From assembly GCA_007130745.1 (NCBI GenBank), contig SLRW01000041.1:1-10384 (forward strand): 10,384 nucleotides of DNA, given 5' to 3'. The notes beneath the pieces are model-generated. The model had not been told where the DNA came from, searched no databases, and saw only the letters and a list, made by a program, of their open reading frames with translations. Of the stretch, positions 1 through 6,402 are shown piece by piece. Origin of the DNA: Gammaproteobacteria bacterium (GTDB lineage: Bacteria; Pseudomonadota; Gammaproteobacteria; UBA5335; SLRW01). The position numbers and the translations under genes were made by a program. Positions within the stretch are counted from its first letter, which is position 1. Each line of letters opens with the position of its first letter.

Positions 1-380
1 ATCTCTCCCCCTCGGAGATTGAGAACACCATCAAGGCAAGCCCCTATATCAAGGAGTGCGTGGTCACCGGCGAAGGCCGCAAGTATGTGGCCGCGCTGAT
101 CCAGATTGATTATGACACCGTGGCCAAATGGGCCGAGGAACAGGGCCTGGCCTACACCACCTTCCGCAGCCTGGCCGAGCATCCGCAGGTCCGCGAGCTG
201 ATTGACGCGCAGATCAGCGCTGGCAACAAAAACATGCCAAGCGTGGCGCAGGTGCGGCGTTTTGTGCTGTTGACCAAGGAACTGGATCACGATGACGACG
301 AAGTCACGGCGACCATGAAGATCCGCCGTGCCAACATCTACAAAAAGTACAGCGAACTGATCGAATCCCTCTACGCCTGA
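1..380 (+). CDS. FAA1-type long-chain acyl-CoA ligase (AMP-binding), C-terminal fragment
   Basis: The reading frame is open from base 3 to the TGA at 378-380 and its beginning lies before the window, so only about 125 C-terminal residues are visible. They match the small C-terminal lid domain of AMP-forming acyl-CoA synthetases. The frame opens with LSPSEIENTIKASPYIKEC, the segment just after the hinge, followed by VVTGEGRKYVAALIQID. It ends with the A10-like TATMKIRRANIYKKY, which carries the lysine that contacts the acyl-adenylate, and closes with ELIESLYA. The family activates long-chain fatty acids with ATP and CoA. A second, complete ligase of the same broad family lies at 2148-3932 on the other strand and ends in a very similar IESLY motif, so the two are paralogues. 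The last 10 bases overlap the tail of the minus-strand gene at 371-955. An internal GTG at base 60 is not the true start. Confidence 0.9.
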   Translation, partial: LSPSEIENTIKASPYIKECVVTGEGRKYVAALIQIDYDTVAKWAEEQGLAYTTFRSLAEHPQVRELIDAQISAGNKNMPSVAQVRRFVLLTKELDHDDDEVTATMKIRRANIYKKYSELIESLYA

Positions 381-955
381 GGCGTGCCGTCCTGTCCCGG
401 CCACCCGGGCGGGAATGGCGTGTTGCCCTGACCGGTGGTGTCGCCGGCCCCTTCCGGGTCCGGTTCCCCGGGGCGTTCCGGGGTGATGATACCCCGGTAT
501 TCATCGGCCTCCACCGGCTCCGGCGCATGCGAAAGAAAATACCGCGCCACCGCGGCAATGCGTTCGGAGGAGCGGCTTTGCAGGGCCGCGCGCATCTGTT
601 CGACCAGCATCAGTTTTTCATGTTTTACGCCGGGCGGGCTGTCGGGTTCGGGTTCACGCAGGCGCAGACTGCTGATGCCGGTGAGCAGCACAAAGCTGCG
701 GTGGGTGAGTACGGCCTGGTCGACGCCTTCCTGGTAGATGGTGTCGACGTAACGGATGTAGCCTTCCTCGGCCAGCCATAGCATGGTTCCGAGACAACCC
801 ATATGGCGGGCCGAGTGCATACCCAGTTCATCCGGTGCGTCCTCGCCACAAATATCCTCCACATAAACCGCGCGCCGGCGGGGGAAGACCTGGTAGAGCT
901 GGACCAGGATGCGCAGGGTATCGTGACAGAACTCCTCGATATGCAGATCGGCCAT
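371..955 (-). CDS. Conserved protein of unknown function, winged-helix-like N-terminal half
   Basis: This encodes 194 residues from an ATG at 953-955. I do not recognise a named family with certainty, but the style resembles conserved uncharacterised gammaproteobacterial proteins. Residues 5-92 are well ordered: an amphipathic helix, a YVEDICG segment, then HMGCLGTMLWLAEEGYIRY and a strand-like segment ending LTHRSFVLL, which reads like a winged helix. Residues 112-142 form a second helical stretch. Residues 145-194 are rich in Pro, Gly, Asp and Glu and are probably disordered. There is no signal peptide or membrane segment, so it is probably cytoplasmic. It is the last gene of the minus-strand run, starting only 4 bases after the thioesterase stop with no clear Shine-Dalgarno sequence, so translation is probably coupled. 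Its stop lies inside the tail of the convergent ligase fragment. Nucleic-acid binding is only a guess from the predicted fold. Confidence 0.8.
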   Translation of the reverse strand: MADLHIEEFCHDTLRILVQLYQVFPRRRAVYVEDICGEDAPDELGMHSARHMGCLGTMLWLAEEGYIRYVDTIYQEGVDQAVLTHRSFVLLTGISSLRLREPEPDSPPGVKHEKLMLVEQMRAALQSRSSERIAAVARYFLSHAPEPVEADEYRGIITPERPGEPDPEGAGDTTGQGNTPFPPGWPGQDGTPQA

Positions 956-959
956 GAGT

Positions 960-1391
960 TTATTCGCTTTTTGCTTTATCCGGTCGGCTGAAGCGGCGGA
1001 TGATGCCGGAAAAACTCATTACGGTGGTTTTGTCAGTATACAGACGGCCGCGCACGAACAGCATGCGCCCGGTTTCATGGGTGACTTCGCCGTCAGCGAG
1101 CACAATTTCTCCCACTCCCACCGGGGTGGTGAAATCGCTGTGCAGTGAGAGGGTGAGCCCCATGCCGTCGAGGCGGTCGCGGGCAATTGCGAACAGGGCG
1201 TTGTCGGCGAAAAGCATGAGCAAGCCGCCGTGGGCGATACCGCCGCCATTGCAGTGCTTCTCCTCTACGCGAAAACCGCATTGCCAACGGCCCTGTTCGT
1301 CGCGGCGTCTGTAAAAGGGGCCATTACGGTCTTCGAAGGGGTCGCCGGTGTCCATTTCCCAGTCGGCGAAATACACATCGGGCTCTTGCAT
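960..1391 (-). CDS. PaaI-type hot-dog fold acyl-CoA thioesterase
   Basis: This 143-residue protein has the length and motif of the PaaI/YbgC-like hot-dog thioesterases. The signature lies at residues 46-63: H46, N48, a glycine run, H54-G55-G56 and D63. In this family the Asn/Gly-His-Gly-Gly segment caps the central helix and the downstream Asp acts in hydrolysis of the acyl-CoA thioester. Residues 70-135 give the expected alternating strands (LSLHSDFTTPVGVGEI and following). The enzyme would hydrolyse acyl- or aryl-CoA in the cytoplasm, releasing CoA. It lies downstream of an acyl-CoA ligase in the same transcription unit, so it could oppose or proofread that ligase. The ATG at 1389-1391 is preceded by GAGGT (1397-1401) at a 5-base spacing, which supports this start. 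Substrate chain length cannot be read from the sequence. Confidence 0.9.
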   Translation of the reverse strand: MQEPDVYFADWEMDTGDPFEDRNGPFYRRRDEQGRWQCGFRVEEKHCNGGGIAHGGLLMLFADNALFAIARDRLDGMGLTLSLHSDFTTPVGVGEIVLADGEVTHETGRMLFVRGRLYTDKTTVMSFSGIIRRFSRPDKAKSE

Positions 1392-1439
1392 TCAGCACCT
1401 CATGTCGTGATGGTTGGATATGTCGGTCGTGCGTCGTGC

Positions 1440-2129
1440 CTACCAGCGCATGATACGCCGCGGGCGCAGGGGAAGCTGGCCGCGCCAGTACAGGATCAGC
1501 AGCAGGCCGAAGAGCATGCCGCCGAGATGGGCGAAGTGGGCGATGCCGCTCATGGTGCCGGTGACGCCGAAGAACAGGGTCAGGGCGCCAAAGCCGAGCA
1601 CAAACCACTTGGCCTTCATGGGAACAGGCGGGAACAGCAGCATAATGCGCTGGTTGGGAAACATCATGCCAAAGGCCAGCAGGATGCCGAAAACCCCACC
1701 GGAAGCGCCCACGGTGGGGTAAATATTGCCGCCGCTGGCGATCTGGTAGCTGGTTACGCCTAGCTGGATCAGGCCGGCGCCGATGACACAGGTGAGGAAA
1801 TACACCAGGAAGCGCTGCGATCCCCAGGCGTTTTCAATCGCCACGCCGAACATCCACAGGGCGAAGAGATTCAGCCCCAGGTGCATCAGGTTGGCGTGCA
1901 GGAAGCCGTAGGTGAGCACCTGCCAGGGCATGAAGCCGGGTACCTCGATCAGGCCCCGAGCGCTCATGGCCATCTCGGGCGTGCCCAGGGGCCACAGCGC
2001 CAGCATGTTGGTCATGCTCTGGCCGCTCAGCATCTCTACTGCAAAGATCAGGGTATTGAGAATCAGCAATGCCTTGATCACCGGCGGAAACATGCTGAAG
2101 CCGGTCACGGGTTTGAAGGTCTGGTTCAC
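1440..2129 (-). CDS. Rhomboid family intramembrane serine protease (compact six-helix form)
   Basis: This 229-residue, strongly hydrophobic protein has all the hallmarks of an active rhomboid. The HANLMHLGLN segment gives H83 and N87, the oxyanion-region residues of helix 2. GASG at 141-144 gives the nucleophile S143 of helix 4. AHFAHLGG gives the catalytic base H201 of helix 6. Hydrophobic stretches fit six helices at about 16-35, 70-95, 105-125, 140-158, 172-190 and 194-215, with short basic ends and no added domain. Rhomboids cut substrate transmembrane helices within the membrane. The first codon is GTG at 2127-2129, with GGGGA about 10 bases upstream. The alternative ATG at codon 13 lacks a Shine-Dalgarno sequence and would trim the first helix. 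It follows the acyl-CoA ligase by 18 bases and precedes the thioesterase by 48. The substrate is unknown. Confidence 0.93.
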   Translation of the reverse strand: MNQTFKPVTGFSMFPPVIKALLILNTLIFAVEMLSGQSMTNMLALWPLGTPEMAMSARGLIEVPGFMPWQVLTYGFLHANLMHLGLNLFALWMFGVAIENAWGSQRFLVYFLTCVIGAGLIQLGVTSYQIASGGNIYPTVGASGGVFGILLAFGMMFPNQRIMLLFPPVPMKAKWFVLGFGALTLFFGVTGTMSGIAHFAHLGGMLFGLLLILYWRGQLPLRPRRIMRW

Positions 2130-2147
2130 GATACGGGTTCCCCGGAG

Positions 2148-3932
2148 TCAGCCGGCCTCTTCCTCACTGTACAGGCTTTCGATTTCGGCACTGTACTTCT
2201 CTTGTATCACCCGGCGCTTGAGTTTCATGGTGGGGGTGAGCTCACCCCCGTCCACCGTGAACTCGTGAGGAATGATACGCCAGCGCTTGATGGTCTCGAC
2301 CCGGGCCAGCTTGTCATTCACGGCGTCGATCTGCTGTTGCAGGTGGGCCATGAATTTTGGGCACTCAGAGGCGATTTCGGCTTCCCGGGCCGGGCTGTCG
2401 ATGGCCTGGGCTTCAGATGCGATCTTCTCCGGGTCCAGGGTCAGCAGGGCACCGAGGTATTTACGGCTATCACCAATGACTACGGCCTGGGCCACCACAG
2501 GGATGGCTTTGAGTTCGCCCTCGATGTGCTGCGGCGCAATGTTTTTGCCGCCGGCGGTAATGATGATTTCCTTCTTGCGATCGGTGATGTAGAGAAAGCC
2601 GTCCTCGTCCAGACGCCCGATGTCGCCGGACTTGAACCAGCCTTCCTCGTCAATTGCCTCGCGGGTGGCTTCCTCGTTCTTGTAGTAGCCCTTGAAGATA
2701 TGCGGGCCGCGGATACAGATTTCGCCGTCTTCGGCGATACGCAGTTCCACGCCCTCAAAGCCGCGGCCGACCGAGCCACGACGGAAATTGCCGGGGTAGG
2801 ACAGGGTGGTGGCGCCGGTGGTCTCGCTCAGGCCGTAGACTTCATGCAGCCGGATGCCCAGGTTGGCGAAAAACTCCATGGTATCCCGCGCCAGAGGCGC
2901 GGCAGCGGTGATTTCAAGGCGGCTGCGATCCAGGCCCAGGCGCTTGCGCACCTTGTCGAACACCAGCTTTTTGGCCAGGCCATAAGCCAGCGGGGGTTGG
3001 TAGCCCTGGTCATACGCCTGTTCGACACGCGCACCGACGCCGCGGGCCCAGGCAGCGATCTTGCGCCGCAGCGCCGGCGCCTCGGCGCCGGCGGCCTGCA
3101 TCTGCGCCTGGATTTTTTCCCATACCCGGGGCACACCCATGAAGACATGCGGGCGCACTTCGCGCAGGTTCTCGCCCAGTTGCTCCAGCCCCTCGGAGAA
3201 ATACACACAGCTGCCGGTGGTGATCGGGCCGTGGATAGTCAGCACCTGCTCGGCAATATGCGACAACGGCAGGTAGCTGATGGTCTGGTCCTCGGGTCGG
3301 ATGCCGATAATGCGGGTGGTGTTTTCCGCCGACCAGACCAGGTTGTGGTGGGTCAGCATCACGGCCTTGGGGTTGCCCGTGGTGCCGGATGTGTAGATCA
3401 GCGTGCAGGCGTGCTCCGGACGCTGGTTATCAATGCGCTGTTGCAGTTCGTTAGTGGGGGATCGACCGGCCAGCTCGCCGAGCTGTTCCCAGTGCCAGAT
3501 GCTATCGCCCTTGACGGCATCCTCCATCACCACGATCGCCTTGACGCCGGGCAGCTGCTCGCGCACCGCCAGGATTTTGTCCAGGTATTCGCTGTTTTCC
3601 ACCACCACGATCGAGGCCTCGCCGTGGTCAATCACGTAACGGCATTGTTCGGGGCTGGAGGTGGTGTAGATGCCGGCCGGACAGCCGCCGGCGGCGATGG
3701 CGGCGAGATCAGCAATCACCCACTCGGGCCGGTTGTAGCCCAGAATGGCCACACCTTCGCCGGGCTGCAGGCCGAGGCTGATGAAAGCCTGTGCGGTGGT
3801 CATGACCTGTTCGTGATAATCACGCCAGCTGAGCGTCTGCCAGCGTCCGTCGCGCTTGAAGCCCAGCGCCGGGGCATTGCCCCTTTGCTTGGCCGTGGCG
3901 GTGAATACATCAATAATGCTGCGGTCACTCAT
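2148..3932 (-). CDS. FAA1-type long-chain acyl-CoA ligase (AMP-forming)
   Basis: This complete 594-residue enzyme should activate a long-chain fatty acid to acyl-CoA through an acyl-adenylate. The ATP-binding P-loop is YTSGTTGNPKA at residues 180-190. The adenine-binding motif is YGLSETTG at 366-373. The A7 aspartate is D437 in GWFKSGDIGRL. The hinge is D451-R452-K453, followed by GGKNIAPQHIE, and the A10 lysine is K570 in LTPTMKLKRR. The N-terminal IYTTSSPEQCRYV region resembles the FAA1/bubblegum branch rather than E. coli FadD. The open frame continues upstream to 4091 inside lipA, but the ATG at 3930-3932 is preferred. It has a strong GAGGGGAG 8 bases upstream, and MSDRSIIDVF is a normal family N-terminus. 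It lies 50 bases after lipA and 18 bases before the rhomboid gene. The chain-length range is not predictable here. Confidence 0.95.
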   Translation of the reverse strand: MSDRSIIDVFTATAKQRGNAPALGFKRDGRWQTLSWRDYHEQVMTTAQAFISLGLQPGEGVAILGYNRPEWVIADLAAIAAGGCPAGIYTTSSPEQCRYVIDHGEASIVVVENSEYLDKILAVREQLPGVKAIVVMEDAVKGDSIWHWEQLGELAGRSPTNELQQRIDNQRPEHACTLIYTSGTTGNPKAVMLTHHNLVWSAENTTRIIGIRPEDQTISYLPLSHIAEQVLTIHGPITTGSCVYFSEGLEQLGENLREVRPHVFMGVPRVWEKIQAQMQAAGAEAPALRRKIAAWARGVGARVEQAYDQGYQPPLAYGLAKKLVFDKVRKRLGLDRSRLEITAAAPLARDTMEFFANLGIRLHEVYGLSETTGATTLSYPGNFRRGSVGRGFEGVELRIAEDGEICIRGPHIFKGYYKNEEATREAIDEEGWFKSGDIGRLDEDGFLYITDRKKEIIITAGGKNIAPQHIEGELKAIPVVAQAVVIGDSRKYLGALLTLDPEKIASEAQAIDSPAREAEIASECPKFMAHLQQQIDAVNDKLARVETIKRWRIIPHEFTVDGGELTPTMKLKRRVIQEKYSAEIESLYSEEEAG

Positions 3933-3940
3933 TCGTTCAT

Positions 3941-3948
3941 CTCCCCTC
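3941..3948 (-). promoter_or_regulatory. Ribosome binding site of the acyl-CoA ligase
   Basis: On the minus strand GAGGGGAG lies 8 bases before the ATG at 3930-3932. It fixes the start of the ligase and argues against the longer frame that runs back into lipA. An ATG immediately after it begins a three-codon dead-end frame and is not the start. Confidence 0.75.
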
Positions 3949-3982
3949 GGTACTTCTCCGGCCAGGATCGTGCTGTCCCGGC

Positions 3983-4975
3983 TCAGGCGCTCAGGCCCAC
4001 GTTGTTTTTCTCCAGCACCCGGTCGGCCCGGTAACTGGAACGCACCAGCGGCCCGGACACGACTTCCAGAAAGCCGCGTTCCAGTCCCCACTGCCGGTAT
4101 TTTTCGAAATCTTCCGGTGGTACGTAGCGTTCCACCGGCAGGTGGTTCATGGTGGGCCGCAGGTATTGGCCAAAAGTGACAATATCCACCTGCGCGGTGT
4201 GCAGATCATCCAGCGCCTGGCGAATCTCGTCCTCGCCTTCGCCCAGGCCCAGCATCAGGCTGGTTTTGGTGAGTACCTCCGGCCGGTGTTGTTTGGCGTG
4301 ACGCAGGACGTCCAGGGTGCGTTCATAGCCGGCGCGCGGGTCGCGCACCCGCTGTGTCAGCCGGCGCACGGTCTCCAGATTCTGGGCGAAGACCTCCAGT
4401 CCGGAATCAACCACGCGCGCCACGTGCCCATGCACTCCGCTGAAATCAGGCGTCAGTGCTTCCACTGCCGTGCGTGGATTGACGCGCTTGATCTCCCGCA
4501 CACAGGCGGCGTAGTGCGCGGCGCCGCCATCAGCCAGGTCATCCCGGTCGACCGAGGTCAGCACCACGTAGCGCAGGTTCATCAGGCGCACGGCTTCGGC
4601 GGCATGTCGGGGTTCGTTCTGGTCCAGACGGCCGTGCGGATTGCCTGTGTCCACCGCGCAGAAGGCGCAGGCCCGCGTACATACGTCGCCCATCAGCATC
4701 AGGGTGGCGGTGCCATTGTTCCAGCACTCACCGATGTTGGGGCACATGGATTCCTCGCACACCGTGGCCAGGCGGTTTTCTCGCACGGTCTCGCGCACCG
4801 CGTTATACCCCTGGCCACCGGGCACACGCGCGCGCAGCCACGGTGGCTTGCGCCCCCCCGGAATGGCAGTGTTGGCGTTGCGCTTGATGCCGTTTTTGAT
4901 GGCGCGGATACCATGGTCTTTGTCGACCTTGGCGCCGCTGACGACCACCGGAATGCCCCTGAGGGTGTTGCTCAT
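3983..4975 (-). CDS. lipA: Lipoyl synthase LipA (radical SAM)
   Basis: LipA inserts two sulfur atoms into octanoyl chains on the E2 and H proteins of 2-oxoacid dehydrogenases and the glycine cleavage system. This 330-residue protein is of normal length (E. coli LipA is 321). The auxiliary 4Fe-4S cluster ligands are C73, C78 and C84 (CEESMCPNIGEC), followed by GTATLMLMGDVC. The radical-SAM cluster ligands are C99, C103 and C106 (CTRACAFC). The C-terminal RSSYRAD (312-318) supplies the conserved serine ligand that is sacrificed as the sulfur donor cluster is consumed. The frame is open upstream to 5326, but the extension is not LipA-like. The ATG at 4973-4975 gives the expected N-terminus and has GGAG 12 bases upstream. 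That spacing is long, and the start codon lies in an inverted repeat. The usual neighbour lipB (octanoyltransferase) is absent on both sides. lipA appears to lead the minus-strand run. Confidence 0.97.
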   Translation of the reverse strand: MSNTLRGIPVVVSGAKVDKDHGIRAIKNGIKRNANTAIPGGRKPPWLRARVPGGQGYNAVRETVRENRLATVCEESMCPNIGECWNNGTATLMLMGDVCTRACAFCAVDTGNPHGRLDQNEPRHAAEAVRLMNLRYVVLTSVDRDDLADGGAAHYAACVREIKRVNPRTAVEALTPDFSGVHGHVARVVDSGLEVFAQNLETVRRLTQRVRDPRAGYERTLDVLRHAKQHRPEVLTKTSLMLGLGEGEDEIRQALDDLHTAQVDIVTFGQYLRPTMNHLPVERYVPPEDFEKYRQWGLERGFLEVVSGPLVRSSYRADRVLEKNNVGLSA

Positions 4976-4987
4976 GTTATCAACATG
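4973..4987. repeat. Inverted repeat enclosing the lipA start codon
   Basis: CATGTTATCAACATG is a perfect dyad with 6-base arms and a 3-base centre. On the minus strand the second arm contains the lipA ATG, so the mRNA could fold a short hairpin that hides the start codon. The same stretch also reads as a DNA operator. Which of these applies, if either, cannot be decided from sequence. Confidence 0.55.
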
Positions 4988-5005
4988 CTCCGCTGCTGTG
5001 GCTCG

Positions 5006-5023
5006 GGTTATGCCATGATAACC
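5006..5023. repeat. Inverted repeat upstream of lipA (candidate operator)
   Basis: GGTTATGCCATGATAACC has perfect 6-base arms around a 6-base centre. It is 18 bases long, a typical size for a dimeric regulator site. It shares the GTTATC/GATAAC core with the dyad at 4973-4987 and is followed after one base by another 18-base dyad. Confidence 0.5.
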
Positions 5024-5024
5024 G

Positions 5025-5042
5025 ACATTGCGGGGCCAATGT
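5025..5042. repeat. Second adjacent inverted repeat upstream of lipA
   Basis: ACATTGCGGGGCCAATGT has perfect 6-base arms around a 6-base GC-rich centre. It has the same 6-6-6 geometry as the neighbouring dyad at 5006-5023, but different arm sequences. There is no T-run on either side, so it is not a terminator. Confidence 0.45.
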
Positions 5043-5108
5043 GGGTTCCGGGGGAGTACGGAAATTGTCCCGCCGGCACTTCCATTTCCAACACGGGTCA
5101 GAGTATTC

Positions 5109-5723
5109 ATGACACAGGCAGGAAGACACAGGCGCTTGTTAGCGGTCGGGCCATATGGCCTTGTTGTGGGCCTGTTGTTGTTTGCGTTAGTGCTGACGGC
5201 CCAGGCGCATGCGTCTTCCTTACGCTGCGATGGCGAGCTGATCAGCCGTGGTGACTTGCGAGCACAGTTGCGCGCGGCTTGTGGCGAGCCGGATATGACT
5301 GTGCCCGTGGGGCATATGCAGGTCACCGGTGCGGGGCTGCTGCCCTACGAAGAGCTCTGGTATTACAACGAAGGGGCGCGCAATTTTATCCGCGAGGTGC
5401 GGTTGCGTGACGGTCGTGTTGCCGGCATTGCCTCGCGTGGTTATGGCTTCAACCCCGACACGCCCGGTAGTTGCGGACACCGGGATTTCAGTCCCGGCAT
5501 GACGCGCCTGGAATTATTGGCCCGCTGCGGTGAACCGGCGGACCGTCATGTGCGCATCATGCGCGATTATCTGGATCCGCGCCGCCCTCAACTGGGCAGT
5601 ACGGCCGTGCTGGAAGAGCAATGGGTCTACAATTTCGGGCCGCATCGTTTCATCCGGGTGCTGACCCTGGTGGACGGTCGGGTGCGCGAGGTGGATTCCG
5701 CCGGCCGAGGCTATCGCGAATGA
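5109..5723 (+). CDS. Exported protein with two tandem DUF2845 repeats
   Basis: This encodes 204 residues from an ATG at 5109. The N-terminus is a classical signal peptide: basic GRHRR, a hydrophobic core at about residues 15-32, and an AQAHA-type cleavage site near 33-35, so the product is probably periplasmic. The mature part consists of two copies of one unit. Copy 1 (38-113) has LRCDGELISRGD, ACGEPD, EELWYYN, FIREVRLRDGRV and SRGYGF. Copy 2 (121-202) has SCGHRDFSPGMT, RCGEPAD, EEQWVYNFGPHRFIRV, LTLVDGRV and AGRGY. The CGEP and Trp-Tyr-Asn motifs followed by a DGRV turn are typical of DUF2845, whose function is unknown. Each repeat has two cysteines (C40/C58 and C122/C140) that could form disulfides. 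The frame is open upstream to 5028, but that extension would bury the signal peptide. It overlaps the next gene by four bases. Confidence 0.88.
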   Translation: MTQAGRHRRLLAVGPYGLVVGLLLFALVLTAQAHASSLRCDGELISRGDLRAQLRAACGEPDMTVPVGHMQVTGAGLLPYEELWYYNEGARNFIREVRLRDGRVAGIASRGYGFNPDTPGSCGHRDFSPGMTRLELLARCGEPADRHVRIMRDYLDPRRPQLGSTAVLEEQWVYNFGPHRFIRVLTLVDGRVREVDSAGRGYRE

Positions 5724-6382
5724 AACTGGTCGCGGCCGGTCTGGGGGGGCTGCTTGTGTCGCTTGCCCCGGTGGCCGTCGGAGACAACCAGCGGGTGGTG
5801 GGGGCTTTTTCCGAAGCCACACTGGCGGGCTGGGAGGAGGAAGTCTTCGCCGGGCGCACGGATTACGTTCTGGTGGAGGCGCCCGGCAAGGGCACGGTGC
5901 TGCATGCGCAGTGCAGTGATGCCGCCTCGGGACTCTGGCGCCGGCTCGAGGTGGACCTGCGTGAGACGCCGGTGCTGGAGTGGTCCTGGCGGGTTGATCG
6001 CACCTTCAGCGATATCGATGAAACAGTGCGTGCCGGGGATGATTACCCGGCCCGGGTCTATGTGGTGGTGGACGGCGGCTGGCGTCGCTGGCGCACCCGG
6101 GCCATCAATTATGTCTGGGCCAGTGAGCTGCCCGGGGGAGCGGATTGGCCCAATGCCTATGCTTCCCAGGCGCACATGGTGGCGGTGCGTTCCGGCGCGC
6201 CGGACGAGGCCGGTGTGTGGCGGCATGAATCACGTAATGTGCGCAAGGATTTTGCGCGCTATCATGACCGCGAGGTGGATCGCATCGATGCGGTGGCGAT
6301 CATGACCGACTGCGATGATACCGGAGGTGAGGCCGAGGCCTGGTACGGCGATATCCGTTTTACGGCATCGTCGCAGGACTGA
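5720..6382 (+). CDS. Exported DUF3047 protein
   Basis: This encodes 220 residues. It begins at the ATG in an ATGA overlap with the stop of the DUF2845 gene, so the two are probably translationally coupled. Residues 1-21 (MKLVAAGLGGLLVSLAPVAV and onward) form a signal peptide with a likely cut near residue 21. The mature part has the DUF3047 pattern: LAGWEEEVF, TDYVLV, VLHAQCSDAASGLWR, LEWSWRVD, GDDYPARVYVVVD, NYVWAS, a WRHESRNVRKDF segment, AIMTDCDDTGGEAEAWYGDI. The family is predicted to be a beta-sandwich-like exported domain. Its function is unknown, and the Asp-rich MTDCDDTG motif could bind a metal or sugar. Its partners here suggest an envelope role. The frame is open upstream to 5621 but overlaps the previous gene in another frame. 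The downstream zinc-finger membrane protein gene starts 20 bases later. Confidence 0.88.
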   Translation: MKLVAAGLGGLLVSLAPVAVGDNQRVVGAFSEATLAGWEEEVFAGRTDYVLVEAPGKGTVLHAQCSDAASGLWRRLEVDLRETPVLEWSWRVDRTFSDIDETVRAGDDYPARVYVVVDGGWRRWRTRAINYVWASELPGGADWPNAYASQAHMVAVRSGAPDEAGVWRHESRNVRKDFARYHDREVDRIDAVAIMTDCDDTGGEAEAWYGDIRFTASSQD

Positions 6383-6390
6383 GGTTGTCC

Positions 6391-6395
6391 GGGAG
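6391..6395 (+). promoter_or_regulatory. Ribosome binding site of the zinc-finger membrane protein gene
   Basis: GGGAG lies 7 bases before the ATG at 6403. It selects that start over an in-frame TTG at 6385, which has no such site. Confidence 0.7.
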
Positions 6396-6402
6396 AAGTG
6401 GC

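Larger units (their letters stand above)
4976..5108. promoter_or_regulatory. Divergent promoter region between lipA and the DUF2845 gene
   Basis: These 133 bases separate two divergently read transcription units and must hold both promoters. For lipA, the minus strand offers a weak pair, ACATTG and TATCAT, 16 bases apart, overlapping the two central inverted repeats. This is only a tentative call. No convincing sigma-70 pair was seen for the plus-strand genes. The lipA-proximal two thirds carries three inverted repeats (4973-4987, 5006-5023 and 5025-5042), which suggests repressor or activator binding. Confidence 0.45.

Noticed and set aside
395..414. GC-rich hairpin (TCCCG/CGGGA, or CCCGG/CCGGG inside it) as a terminator
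   Set aside because: It lies within the coding end of the minus-strand gene, has alternative short stems and lacks a T-run on either strand.
1881..4034. 717-codon open frame on the plus strand
   Set aside because: It lies opposite the acyl-CoA ligase and part of the rhomboid gene. Its composition is that of a GC-rich antisense shadow and it shows no recognisable domain.
3933..4091. N-terminal extension of the acyl-CoA ligase into lipA
   Set aside because: The extra 53 residues are Arg/Gly/Pro-rich and unlike the family, they overlap the lipA coding end, and a strong Shine-Dalgarno sequence precedes the internal ATG at 3932.
4142..5254. 370-codon open frame on the plus strand
   Set aside because: It is the antisense shadow of lipA and runs through the divergent promoter region. 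The lipA cluster motifs on the other strand are unambiguous.
4976..5326. N-terminal extension of LipA
   Set aside because: It would add 117 low-complexity residues, overlap the divergent signal-peptide gene, and exceed the normal LipA length.
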